Positions 1 to 9,800 of a stretch of 64,000 nt of DNA are shown one piece after another (positions within the stretch are counted from its first letter, which is position 1; every line of letters begins with the position of its first letter). The stretch comes from Sphingobacterium sp. FBM7-1. Its GTDB lineage: Bacteria > Bacteroidota > Bacteroidia > Sphingobacteriales > Sphingobacteriaceae. Under the pieces are notes generated by a model that did not search any database, had not been told where the DNA came from, and was given only the letters and a program-made list of their open reading frames with translations. The stretch spans positions 29,092-93,091 of the forward strand of contig NZ_JAJEWJ010000011.1 of NCBI RefSeq assembly GCF_020687765.1, in the 5' to 3' direction. The position numbers and the translations under genes were made by a program.

Positions 1-1321
1 CAAAACGTAACAACTGGCTCATAGCAGCGTTCTGATTGTAGAATGTACAGTTCTGTACAACAATCTTTTTGACCGCTACCCGTACATCCATGAGCTGTGT
101 GGAAAGGTCGGTTAGCGTGCTGCGGGTAAACTTGATGGAGTCGACAACTGCCGAACTTCCTCCCACGTTTACAACTCCCCAGCCTCCGTTTTTATGAATT
201 CTACAATTATCAAACCTGATTTGTCCCACATTGACTGCATTATTCAGACGCACCACGCCGTTACCAAAGCCTTGTATGTGACAGTTGGTGAACCAGTAGC
301 CTGTAGCCCGCATACCTGCCTGATCGGAGGTGACAAGGAAAGAACTACCCGTAATAGCGTGAAGGTCCACATTTTCAAAAATAACCCTACCGTACTGTGT
401 ATCCGATAGTTTAAAAGAACTGATCTGCAGTACTGGATTCTTCCCATTGGCATTCGCCGTTCCGGTTACGCTGACATTGATAATGCCTGACGGTAATGTT
501 ACGGCACCCAAATTGTACGGTTGATCGCCCGAGAAATTTAAAATGATGTTTTGTTTGCCGGCAGCAAGGGCAGCAGAAACCAAGGCGGGGATATCGTCTC
601 CCGGAGAGACGGGAATGATTTCGCCTTCGGGTATACCTGAAGTTACTAGAATTCGAGTTCCGCGTAAAACGTCGTTGTTATAGATGGAAATCGCATAGGC
701 TTTACCAGGTTGAAGATCGGTAATCGTAGCAGCCCCTTCTGTTTTATTGGAAGCTGTCAAATCTACCCGTTTTACCTCGCTATCACTGTTCAACGGATCG
801 GTGACCGTAATATGAGTCACATTGTCAGTTGCCGGCCAGTGCATCTTAATACGGTCTAAGGATATGTCAGCACTGGAAAATAATTGCTCTGCCATGGTTT
901 TAAAAAACAGTGCGACATAGCCGGACTCTTGGCCGGTTTCCGTATTGATGCCTTTCATGCGTACAGAGTAAGGCGATGTCCCGTCTAAATCCTCGAATAT
1001 CGTACGGTAGACCACCCGTGTCGGTGTGGTGGACGGTGCAAAGGGCGTTAGTGTATCCGCTAGAATTTCTACGGTTTTAACAATCTCGTTAAATGCTAAG
1101 CTATCTTTGCTGAACTCAAAAATATATTTATTAGCCGACACTGTTTGGGTATAGCCGATTTCTACATCGGTAGCCCCGATGTTGGTTGTTTCGAAACTTA
1201 GCGATCGGAAGAGTCCCGCATAGGAAGGATCGACATCCCAATCGTTGACTTTCTTTTCGCAGCTTGACATAGCTAGTGCCATTGCAACTAGCAGGATCAT
1301 ATTTATTAAAATCTTTCTCAT
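1..1321 (-). CDS. DUF4957/DUF5123-like lipoprotein of the pectin locus, truncated by window edge
   Basis: The reading frame opens at an ATG at 1321 on the minus strand and stays open for 440 codons to the window edge, so the C-terminus is missing. It starts MRKILINMILLVAMALAMSS followed by CEKK, a lipoprotein signal with the lipobox cysteine near residue 21. Residues about 25-220 look like two fibronectin-type beta domains. From about residue 225 (EGEIIPVSPGDDIPALVSAA) there is a right-handed beta-helix-like stretch with repeated asparagine/valine rungs, as in the DUF4957/DUF5123 proteins usually encoded after SusC/SusD in pectin loci. It begins 19 nt after the SusD1 stop, so it is probably the third gene of that operon. 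A surface pectin-binding or lyase-like role is inferred. The family assignment is by recall, without a search. Confidence 0.72.
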   Translation of the reverse strand, partial: MRKILINMILLVAMALAMSSCEKKVNDWDVDPSYAGLFRSLSFETTNIGATDVEIGYTQTVSANKYIFEFSKDSLAFNEIVKTVEILADTLTPFAPSTTPTRVVYRTIFEDLDGTSPYSVRMKGINTETGQESGYVALFFKTMAEQLFSSADISLDRIKMHWPATDNVTHITVTDPLNSDSEVKRVDLTASNKTEGAATITDLQPGKAYAISIYNNDVLRGTRILVTSGIPEGEIIPVSPGDDIPALVSAALAAGKQNIILNFSGDQPYNLGAVTLPSGIINVSVTGTANANGKNPVLQISSFKLSDTQYGRVIFENVDLHAITGSSFLVTSDQAGMRATGYWFTNCHIQGFGNGVVRLNNAVNVGQIRFDNCRIHKNGGWGVVNVGGSSAVVDSIKFTRSTLTDLSTQLMDVRVAVKKIVVQNCTFYNQNAAMSQLLRF

Positions 1322-1340
1322 GACTGTTGTCCTCTACTCG

Positions 1341-3368
1341 TTAATATCCATATGAATTTTCTAAATAGCCTCTTGACTCACGGATATCGTCCACATAGAT
1401 TGCGAACGGATAGCGATAATTACATACACCGTTCCCCATTTTATATTGCTGTAGTAAATTTTGGATTTCCGTTCCATATGTCAGCGTAGATAAAAACTCG
1501 GAATAATCGTACGAAACCATCAAACCGGTTCCCGCCAAGAGTGTTCTCACGGGCCACATCGTGTAATTGTAGGTACGGCCCTGTTCGACGGTAGCAGGTT
1601 TCTCTGCCGCTTTGGGAAACCAAGAGACAGACAGCCAATCTCCTCCTGGATTAGCGGGAAGATCGCCATAATAATTTAACGAGCTTTGATCGATATATTC
1701 TGCGTTCCGGAACCGATAGTAGACCGTTTTGGGGAAATCCGAAGGTTGATAGGTTTTGTCAAATATGGTCACGGGTCGTGTATTATCGTACATGAGACAA
1801 AGTGCTTTCTTCATGTCTTCGATTTTCTCGTATAGCAATCCCCAACGGACTAGATCTTGTTTGCGGATTGATTCTCCTCCAAACTCCCATGCACGCTCGT
1901 GGATGACCGCGTCCAAGAAATTGGGATCATATTGGGTTATCTTTGCCGACCCGGTGCCAAAAGCTCTTTCACGTACCTTTTCTAGGGCTTGGCGAGCGGA
2001 TATCCCGGCAGCTTCATGCACGGCGTCTGGGTTTTCTAATTGGCTCAACGCTTCGGCATACATTAGATAGACATCCGAATAACGCATCAAAATCCAGTTC
2101 ACGCCGGTAGCAATTCTTCCGCTAGCGGTTTTATGCATGGCTAGATAGGCATCGGACATCCAATATATCCGCCATTTTCCAAATTTAACATCATAAGGGT
2201 TCGTGCTCACATTTTCTTTGTTATCCCCACCATATCCAATCCAGGTCAAGGTTACATCCCGGCGTTGATCTTCACGGTCGAACGAGTAAAAATAATAAGC
2301 GGTAGACGTTACGTAACTGCCGCCAAAGCCTCTCGATCCATATTTAGATCCGCCTGCGACCGCGTAGCCCATCAATGAGCCGATATCCCCGTTTTGCCCC
2401 ATACCAAACGCTACTTCGAAAAGATTTTCATTGAAACTGTTCAATTGGCCACCACATACCGTCTCCCATATATGTTGAAAACTCGGATCTAAGGCGTGTG
2501 GGTTATCGGGCGAACCGATCAACTCTGCCGTATGCTGGGCGGCAATCGCATAGTAATCCCGCCAGTTTTTCGGACGTCCTACGTAATAACCGTTGATTTC
2601 GGGAATGGTAGGATGCTTTTCCGCAGTGGAGTTTGGAAATAGACTCGCGTCCCTTAAAGACCAGCCTCCGGCAAATAACGCTACCCTTGCCAACAGCCCT
2701 TTTGCAAAGCCTTTGGTAATACGCTCTACGGTACCGTATTCGCCCGTGGCACCTTTATAGGGCAGGTATGACTGTGCTTCGTTTAGATCCTGCACGAGAT
2801 AGTGGTAAATGGTATCTTTGTCTGACTTTCCGGAATATACGTTGGAAAGATCGGATTTAGAAGCTTCTTTTTTATAAGGTGCATCACCCCAATATCGCGC
2901 AATCTCAAAAAAAGCCAATGATTTGAGCGTAAGTGCTTCTCCCAATAGCGGTTTCATGGTTGCTGCATCGCTTTCTAATATGGGGGAGTTACGGATGCCA
3001 TCTACGACAGCCGTGGACATCTCGGCAAATTCATATAGACGCTGCCAACGGGTGGTTTGATTGTTGGCATCACCAAAAAAGTTTCCCGCACCGTAATCAC
3101 TGGTCGGTTGCACATAGTTGGTCTCGCTAAAGCTACCATTGGATTCTGTATCGGATACGCCTTGCCAGTTGACCGCAAGCTTTTGGCCGTAGATATATGC
3201 ATCTGTCATTCGTCCGTAAAGACCCATGACGGCAGCTTTTGCCATGGAACTGGTGTTAAATACGGTCTCCGGGCTCAACGAAGAAGGCGATTCTGTTTCT
3301 AGGTACTTTTCACAAGCGGTGAAAAACGTGACGAACACGACAGAAATTATTCCTATTATCTTTTTCAT
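1341..3368 (-). CDS. SusD1/RagB-family starch-binding-like outer-membrane lipoprotein
   Basis: SusD-family surface lipoprotein that forms the lid of the SusC channel and captures oligosaccharides. From ATG 3368 it begins MKKIIGIISVVFVTFFTAC, a clean lipoprotein signal ending in the lipobox cysteine. In-frame ATGs at 3374, 3377 and 3395 would lengthen the n-region or overlap the SusC1 stop, so 3368 is preferred. It is 675 aa, somewhat long for the family. Typical SusD features are the N-terminal CEKYLETESPS, the TPR-like helical segment (ALTLKSLAFFEIARYWGDAPY) and the C-terminal MRYSDVYLMYAEALSQ and ERAWEFGGESIRKQDLVRWG. It is the partner of SusC1 directly upstream. A pectin-derived ligand is inferred from the flanking genes, since SusD sequence alone does not show it. 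Confidence 0.93.
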   Translation of the reverse strand: MKKIIGIISVVFVTFFTACEKYLETESPSSLSPETVFNTSSMAKAAVMGLYGRMTDAYIYGQKLAVNWQGVSDTESNGSFSETNYVQPTSDYGAGNFFGDANNQTTRWQRLYEFAEMSTAVVDGIRNSPILESDAATMKPLLGEALTLKSLAFFEIARYWGDAPYKKEASKSDLSNVYSGKSDKDTIYHYLVQDLNEAQSYLPYKGATGEYGTVERITKGFAKGLLARVALFAGGWSLRDASLFPNSTAEKHPTIPEINGYYVGRPKNWRDYYAIAAQHTAELIGSPDNPHALDPSFQHIWETVCGGQLNSFNENLFEVAFGMGQNGDIGSLMGYAVAGGSKYGSRGFGGSYVTSTAYYFYSFDREDQRRDVTLTWIGYGGDNKENVSTNPYDVKFGKWRIYWMSDAYLAMHKTASGRIATGVNWILMRYSDVYLMYAEALSQLENPDAVHEAAGISARQALEKVRERAFGTGSAKITQYDPNFLDAVIHERAWEFGGESIRKQDLVRWGLLYEKIEDMKKALCLMYDNTRPVTIFDKTYQPSDFPKTVYYRFRNAEYIDQSSLNYYGDLPANPGGDWLSVSWFPKAAEKPATVEQGRTYNYTMWPVRTLLAGTGLMVSYDYSEFLSTLTYGTEIQNLLQQYKMGNGVCNYRYPFAIYVDDIRESRGYLENSYGY

Positions 3369-3381
3369 TTTCATCATCTCT

Positions 3382-6300
3382 TTAAAATGTAACATTTAAT
3401 CCAAATAGCACTTTTTTAGATTTTGGATATGCGGAGTATCCCACACCTGGAGTCAAAGCGTTCCTCTGGGTATCTACTTCGGGATCTTGTCCGGTGTATT
3501 TTGTCCACACGTGTAGGTTATACCCTGCGATGTATACCCGTAGGTTTTGCATGAGCAAACGGTTGGCGATGCGTGCGGGTAAAGTGTATCCGAGCGTTAG
3601 ATTGCTTAGTCGTAAGAACGAACCATCTTCGATAGCCCAATCGGTCAAGATACGCGCATTGGCAGCCATGGGGTTCCACATGGTTTTTCCTTCGTTTAAC
3701 GCCTGAAATAGCTCAGGATCTGCCTCGTTTCCAAACATCATGTTGTATCCGGTCGCGGGGTCGATAGTGGTGAAGCGTTCCGATAGACGCATGTCTGCGC
3801 TGAGGTTTTGATAGCGTTTGGAGCCCTCATAGGCGTTGAAATCAATTTTATCTGCGTTGTAGATGTTGTTTCCGTAAGACCAATTGAACATCGCTGCCAA
3901 ATCGAAGTTTTTATAGGAGCTGTTTAACATAAAGCCGCCGGTGTGTTTAGGTTGTGCTCTACCGATAACCACCCGGTCATCGTCTGGATTGACAACTGTT
4001 TCTCCCTCTTCGCCTCCGACTTTCTTCAGTTTAATATGACCTGGTCCAAAATAATTGCCTGACCGGGACATGACGTGGGAAGCGTCTACGACGCCGTCAT
4101 TCAAGATCCACTTATTTTGATCCCCATCAAAATGGAAGTCATCAAAAGTATAATAGCCATCTGAGAGAAACCCGTACATCAGTCCGACGGGTTGTCCGAC
4201 AATGGCCCGGAAATCATCTCGCCCGAAATCCAACCATGGGGAGGCTGGTGTATTCATTTCGTCCAATCCATCGAGAAGCGCGCGGATTTTGTTGCGATTG
4301 AACGAGATATTGAAGTCAGCCGATAGCCGAAAATCTTTTTTCTCCATCAACACAGCCGAGGCGGAAAACTCTAATCCCTTATTGGAAGTGCTACCGATGT
4401 TCTGGTATTGATTTGCATAGCCGGAACTGGAAGGGAGAGGAACTTGAAGAATCAGGTCGTTTGTAATATTATTATAGGCATCGATGGTAACATTGAACCG
4501 GTCGTTCAAGAAGCTTAAGTCTAAACCGATATTGGTAGAGACCGTGCTTTCCCAAGTGAGGTTTTCATTTTTCAACGTATTTTTTGTGCGTAATGCACTC
4601 TGTGGTGTTTCACCGATGTAATACAGCTGATTACCTCCGGTGACGAAACCATATTCCTGTCGCCAATAAGAACCTACTCTAGCGTTGCCCACCGCTCCAC
4701 GGCTTAAGCGTAATTTTGCATCAGATAGCCAACTACGCGTATTCTCCATAAAGGTTTCGTCGGAAAAACGCCAGGCGAAAGCAGCACCGGGAAAGAAGCC
4801 CCACCGGTTGCCGGGTGCAAAAACGTTCTTGCCATCTACTCTTCCGGTCAGGGTCAATATATACCGATCGCTGAGGGTATAATTGACCCGAGAAAAGTAG
4901 GACGAAGTTCTGGATGGCTCGCCGATCGTAGTATAAGTAGGTTGTGGCGTGCCGTAATTCCACATCGCTAATACATCCTGCGGAGTGAAATCTTCGGGAT
5001 AGAACTTGGACTCCATTAACATATCGTTCCGTTGACTGTTTGTGATCTCCTGCCCACCCACGATGGTAAAGCGGTGTTTATCTTCTTGCAAATTGAAATC
5101 ATACGTCAGGACGTTTTGTATAGAATACAAGGTTCCTTTTCTATCTTCTCTACGAGCTACGGGCTGTCCGCCATTAGAGCTTGACTGCCCCGTGCCCCGT
5201 ACCCATATATTATCGGTAAAGTCTTTGTTATACCCAAAGGATCCTTTGGTGCTAAAGCGCAGCCCATCGATAATTTTCCAGTTGAAGCCGGCATTAAAGG
5301 TGAGGTTAAAACGATTTTGATCTTTATATTCATTTTCGACATTCACGACAGGATCGCGCAAGGAACTTAGCGCTTCTGGTGAAGTGATATCTTCTGCACC
5401 GCCAAGGGCATCCTCGGTCAAGGAGGCTAAACTCCGTACCGGGGCATATTTAACAGCCTCCCGGAGCTTTCGTCCATCCGATATACTGGGACCCTGTATT
5501 TCCGTTGCAGACATACGCGAATTAAACTCGAAAGACAGTTTAGGGCTGATTTTCTTATTAAGTTTGGCGCTGACATAATCACGCTGATAGGCAGAGTTTA
5601 GCATAATATAATCTTCATCGTCCCGCGTATAATTGATGTTATAGGTTAAGCTGCCATCTTGGTCGCCCCCACTGAGTCCAACATTGTAATTCTGCTGTAT
5701 ACCGGTATTGCCGTAAAGCCGGTCTTGCCAGTTGATACCTGCTTTGGATTTGTAGATATCCAGGTCTTCCCACAGCCCATACATGGAATTGAAACTATTA
5801 TTGGCGGAAGTTGACGGATCAAGCTCCCGTTGCCAATAGACGTATTCATAAGGAGATAATACTTCTGTCAAGTTGTAGACGTTACTGACACCCAAATACG
5901 AACTAAATGCGATTTTAGGCGAACCGCCTTTACCAGACTTAGTCGTGATCAAAACGACACCGTTGGCTCCCTCTGACCCATAGATAGCCGTTGATGCGGC
6001 GTCTTTCAGAACGTCGATGTTCTCGATATCGGTCATGGGAATATCGTTGATATTGGCAACCCGGAAGCCGTCTACGATATATAGCGGAGAGTTATCTTGC
6101 GTGATGGAGTTTCCCCCACGCACACGAACCTTTATATCAGCATCCGGAGATCCTTCTGTGATAGTTACATGGACCCCTGGCATTCTCCCTTGTATGGCTT
6201 GAAGCACCGAGACAGTAGGTAAATCTTTTAGCTGCTCTGCATTAATCGATGCGACAGAGCCGGTTAGATCTTTACGCCTCGCTGTTCCATAACCAATTGC

Positions 6301-6669
6301 AACAACTTCTTCAATGGTTGAGGAACTTTCCTCCAAAACAACATTAACCCGCGTTCGTCCGGTTATGGAAACCTCCTGTGATTGCTTGCCCATATACATA
6401 AAAACGAGAATAGCATTTTCTTCGATATCTCGTAAAACATACTGACCGGAGTTATCGGTGGAAGTAACTTTGTTTCCTCCTTTGACACTTACCGTTACCC
6501 CTCCTATAGGATTGCCATCGGTATCGTTAACTTGCCCGGTGACGCTAATCTGCTTCTGGGCAGTTGTGGTCTCGAGCAACCGATCTGGATCAAATCCCGA
6601 TGCATGGGCAGGATAGCTATAACAGGCTATACTGATCAAGAAAGATGATGTGATTAAATTTAGTTTCAT
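3382..6669 (-). CDS. SusC1 TonB-dependent oligosaccharide transporter
   Basis: Outer-membrane TonB-dependent channel that imports oligosaccharides with SusD1. The start is set at 6669 (MKLNLITSSFLISIACYSYP, signal peptide). The longer frame to 6720 would put 17 polar residues before the signal. Domains in order: carboxypeptidase-regulatory-like beta domain (about residues 40-115, VTGQVNDTDGNPIGGVTVSV), the SusC signature EEVVAIGYGTARRKDLTGSV, plug domain (about 130-240, with LYIVDGFRV and TAIYGSEGANGVVLITTK), then a 22-strand-type barrel ending in FGLNVTF, a terminal aromatic residue as expected for BAM-assembled barrels. The length of 1095 aa is normal for SusC. It is followed by SusD1 after 13 nt. 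Two direct repeats and a -7-like box lie upstream (6723-6786). Confidence 0.95.
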   Translation of the reverse strand: MKLNLITSSFLISIACYSYPAHASGFDPDRLLETTTAQKQISVTGQVNDTDGNPIGGVTVSVKGGNKVTSTDNSGQYVLRDIEENAILVFMYMGKQSQEVSITGRTRVNVVLEESSSTIEEVVAIGYGTARRKDLTGSVASINAEQLKDLPTVSVLQAIQGRMPGVHVTITEGSPDADIKVRVRGGNSITQDNSPLYIVDGFRVANINDIPMTDIENIDVLKDAASTAIYGSEGANGVVLITTKSGKGGSPKIAFSSYLGVSNVYNLTEVLSPYEYVYWQRELDPSTSANNSFNSMYGLWEDLDIYKSKAGINWQDRLYGNTGIQQNYNVGLSGGDQDGSLTYNINYTRDDEDYIMLNSAYQRDYVSAKLNKKISPKLSFEFNSRMSATEIQGPSISDGRKLREAVKYAPVRSLASLTEDALGGAEDITSPEALSSLRDPVVNVENEYKDQNRFNLTFNAGFNWKIIDGLRFSTKGSFGYNKDFTDNIWVRGTGQSSSNGGQPVARREDRKGTLYSIQNVLTYDFNLQEDKHRFTIVGGQEITNSQRNDMLMESKFYPEDFTPQDVLAMWNYGTPQPTYTTIGEPSRTSSYFSRVNYTLSDRYILTLTGRVDGKNVFAPGNRWGFFPGAAFAWRFSDETFMENTRSWLSDAKLRLSRGAVGNARVGSYWRQEYGFVTGGNQLYYIGETPQSALRTKNTLKNENLTWESTVSTNIGLDLSFLNDRFNVTIDAYNNITNDLILQVPLPSSSGYANQYQNIGSTSNKGLEFSASAVLMEKKDFRLSADFNISFNRNKIRALLDGLDEMNTPASPWLDFGRDDFRAIVGQPVGLMYGFLSDGYYTFDDFHFDGDQNKWILNDGVVDASHVMSRSGNYFGPGHIKLKKVGGEEGETVVNPDDDRVVIGRAQPKHTGGFMLNSSYKNFDLAAMFNWSYGNNIYNADKIDFNAYEGSKRYQNLSADMRLSERFTTIDPATGYNMMFGNEADPELFQALNEGKTMWNPMAANARILTDWAIEDGSFLRLSNLTLGYTLPARIANRLLMQNLRVYIAGYNLHVWTKYTGQDPEVDTQRNALTPGVGYSAYPKSKKVLFGLNVTF

Positions 6670-6722
6670 ATTACTTTGGTTTATAGTTTTAGTCTTTTGG
6701 CGGATGCCAATAAAAGACACTA

Positions 6723-6730
6723 CAAGTATA
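6723..6730 (-). promoter_or_regulatory. Candidate -7 box of the SusC1 promoter
   Basis: On the minus strand this reads TATACTTG, one mismatch from the Bacteroidota -7 consensus TAnnTTTG. Transcription would start about 45-50 nt upstream of the SusC1 ATG at 6669. The two direct repeats at 6751-6786 lie 20-56 nt upstream of it, the usual place for an activator. No convincing -33 TTTG is present, which fits an activator-dependent promoter. Confidence 0.4.
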
Positions 6731-6750
6731 GGAGAGAGGGCGCTTGTAGA

Positions 6751-6786
6751 GGTTCAAAATTTGATTAATAAGGTTCAAATTTTGAA
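6751..6786 (-). promoter_or_regulatory. Two direct repeats, 21-bp period, candidate regulator binding site
   Basis: On the plus strand GGTTCAAAATTTGA (6751-6764) is followed exactly 21 bp later by GGTTCAAATTTTGAA (6772-6786). Repeats two helical turns apart would place two binding surfaces on one DNA face, as for dimeric AraC-type DNA-binding domains. The site is between the hybrid regulator gene and SusC1, upstream of the candidate -7 box. The hybrid two-component protein encoded next door is the natural candidate ligand, by inference. Confidence 0.45.
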
Positions 6787-6810
6787 TCTACCTATATGGA
6801 GGGGTAGATT

Positions 6811-9800
6811 TTAAAAGGTATTTCCTTCGGGAGACTTCTTTTGCTGGAAATAAATCTTAGGGGAGACCCCAAACTTTTCCCGGAAACAAGTGCTGAAATA
6901 CTTCGGGTTATTAAAACCGACTTGATAGGCAATTTCTGCGATATTATCCAATCCTTGATCCAACAATATTTTGGCTTTTTGAAGCCGCATGTCCCGAACA
7001 AACTCCACAGGAGCGATATCGGTCAAACTTTTGAATTTTTTATAGAACGTATTCCGTCCCAAGTTGAGCGAATCCGCTATTTGATCAATACTCAACGTAG
7101 GGCATTCCATTCTCTCCTCCACGATGGAGATCACGTTCCGGAGAAATTCCCGGTCATGGTCTGTGATAATAATATCATCTGTACATATCAACAGTTCGCG
7201 ACGATTTAACATGTGTTCAAAAAGAAACTTACGTTGTTTCAAAAGACGTTCTACAGAAGCTAATAGAAAATCTAAATGGAAAGGTTTGGTAATGTAATAG
7301 TCTGCACCATATTGCAGACCTTCTATCTGGGTTTCTATGGCGTGTTTGGCACTCAACAGAATAATAGGAATATGACTTGTCTCTACATGATTTCGGAGTT
7401 GTTTTACCAGTTCTATTCCACTCATACCGGGCATCATCACATCGCTAACGATAATATCTGGTTGATTATTTAGCGCTTCCGATAGTCCCTGATTACCTTG
7501 TTCGGCTTCTAGTACTTGATAGTATTTCTTTAGCTGCGAGACTAAAAAGGCGCGAAGCTCCTCATTGTCTTCGACGACAAGTACCTGTTCGCTTGGTTTT
7601 TGGCTTAAGGATGCCTCTTCCAATCTTTCCACACCCAACTTCACAGGGATGTCGATATTTTCTGATACATGGAGAACCGGCGAGGATTCGTCTCCTTCGT
7701 TTTTCTCTAATAGGAGGGAAAAGGTGACTTCCAAGCCTCCTTTGTCCCTATTTTTTGCCCATATTTCTCCCCCGTGCAACAGTATGAGTTCTTTCGCCAG
7801 AGATAATCCTATGCCCGAACTCTTTTCAGTACTGCGGACAGAAGTCGATTCCATGTGAAAGAGCTCAAAAATTTCATGCAACGCTTCTTCTTTAACGCCC
7901 GGTCCTTGATCTTGTACGGATAGGGTTACCGAATTGATTGCTGTATTTATATTACAGGCGACCGTAACTTCTGTATTTGGGTAAGTATATTTTAAGGCGT
8001 TGGATAACAGATTATACAGTACAATTTCTAGATTATCCCGGTCTACGGTCAAAAATAGCGGTGTGTTGGGAAGGTTGTGTTGTAGACGAATATTTTTTTC
8101 TTTCGTTGCGACTTGGAAACCGTCTAGCACCTGACGGACAAGTGAAATAAAATCAGTGGGGGTTTTATGCAATTTATAACTGTTTTCCTGTATTTGTCTT
8201 AATTCTAAGAGTTGATCAACAAAACGTTGCATGCGCTTTGCGTTCAAGTTGATTAATTGTGTGTATTGTCGATTTTCTTCATCTAACTGTTTGTTCTTGA
8301 GCAATTGTTCTGCGGGGCTTAAAATTAGGGTTAGCGGTGTTCTCAGCTCGTGGGAAATATTGGTAAAAAAGCGCATCTTGACTTCTGCCATTTTTTGCTC
8401 AATAATAATGCGTTGTTTCAGGAGCCACATGGATCTGATAAAGTGTCGAACAGCTATCAGTGTAACGAATAGGAGGCATGCATAAAGGCTATATGCCCAC
8501 CAGGTTGTCCACCAAGGAGGTGATATGATGATGGAAAGCTTTCGTAAAGGAGTAGTCGTATGGAGGTCGTAGTCCCTTTTCACCTCAAATATGTAACGAC
8601 CCGGCTTCAGATTGGTGAAAGTTGCCCTATTTAAAGAGCCATTCTGTTGCCATATACTATCTAAACCTAATAGTCTATATGAAAAATTGTGATTACCTGT
8701 GTAAAAATCCGTGATAGCAAAATCGATACTGATATTGTTTTCGTCGTGTGGTAGAACAAGGTTGTCAAGATATTGAATGTTCACTTTTTCCTTATCTCCT
8801 ATGAGATTTTGTTCTGCATTATTGATCCATAATCGGGTCAAAACTATGTTGGAAGCCCGTGATTTAGATCCGACTTTAGGGACGTTTACGGTGAGGAATC
8901 CCTTATTCGTTCCGAAGAATAATCTCTTTTCCGCTGTGCCCGATACTGTCTTTTCCGAAAAGGATAGCGTATTAAGTTGGTTACCGCTGTCCATGTTCAT
9001 GAATTGGCTTCGTTGTTGGTCATACTTGATTAAGCCTCCTTCGGTGGAGAGCCATAAATCACCGTTAGCATCAGCGATGCCACTTAAAATGAAACTATTT
9101 TGAAGACCTTCTCTTTGTCCAAAGTTAGTAAAGGAAAGTTTTCCGAAAGGATTGCCTTCTACTTTGGTAAGCCCACCGCCAGATGTACATAAGTACATCG
9201 CTCCTTTTGTATCTGAAAAGATATGTTGTATGTCATTTTCACCTAATCTTACAGGGTGATGTGGGGTATCAAAGAAAAACTGGGTTTCACCTTGGGGAGC
9301 ACGTACCACTAGTCCTTCTGTCGTGGCAATCCATAAGTTTCCATATTGATCAAAAGTAATGTGGCGGATTTTGTTGAATAATTTTTCTTTGATAGGGCGA
9401 TTGCTCCATTCAATCTTTTGGACGTCCACCTTTCCAAATCCTTGCACGAGTTTATATAGGCCATTCTCAAAAGTGCCAATCCAGATACTTTGATTTTTAT
9501 CTTGAGCTAGTGTATATATTTGATCCGCATCCAATCCATTTTTTTTACGCGAATATCGTTCTAAGGCATAATCACCGTTGGCGGTGAGGGTACCCTTAAA
9601 TAATCCTAATGCTTTCGTCCCGATCCAGATGTTGCCCGATTGGTCTTGCATTAAACTATAGATACCATCAGATTTTTTAAAAGTGGTTTGATTGAACAGG
9701 GAGACGGTATTTTCCGATTTTCGAATGTAGATATCGCCGGATTTCGTGCCTATCCATAGATTAGACGACGCATCCAACAGTAGACTTCTTACTTCATTGT

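Noticed and set aside
1756..2070. 104-aa plus-strand ORF
   Set aside because: Lies fully opposite SusD1, which has complete family motifs; composition is that of an antisense shadow.
6841..7209. 122-aa plus-strand ORF
   Set aside because: Opposite the AraC domain of the hybrid regulator, no RBS or promoter of its own.
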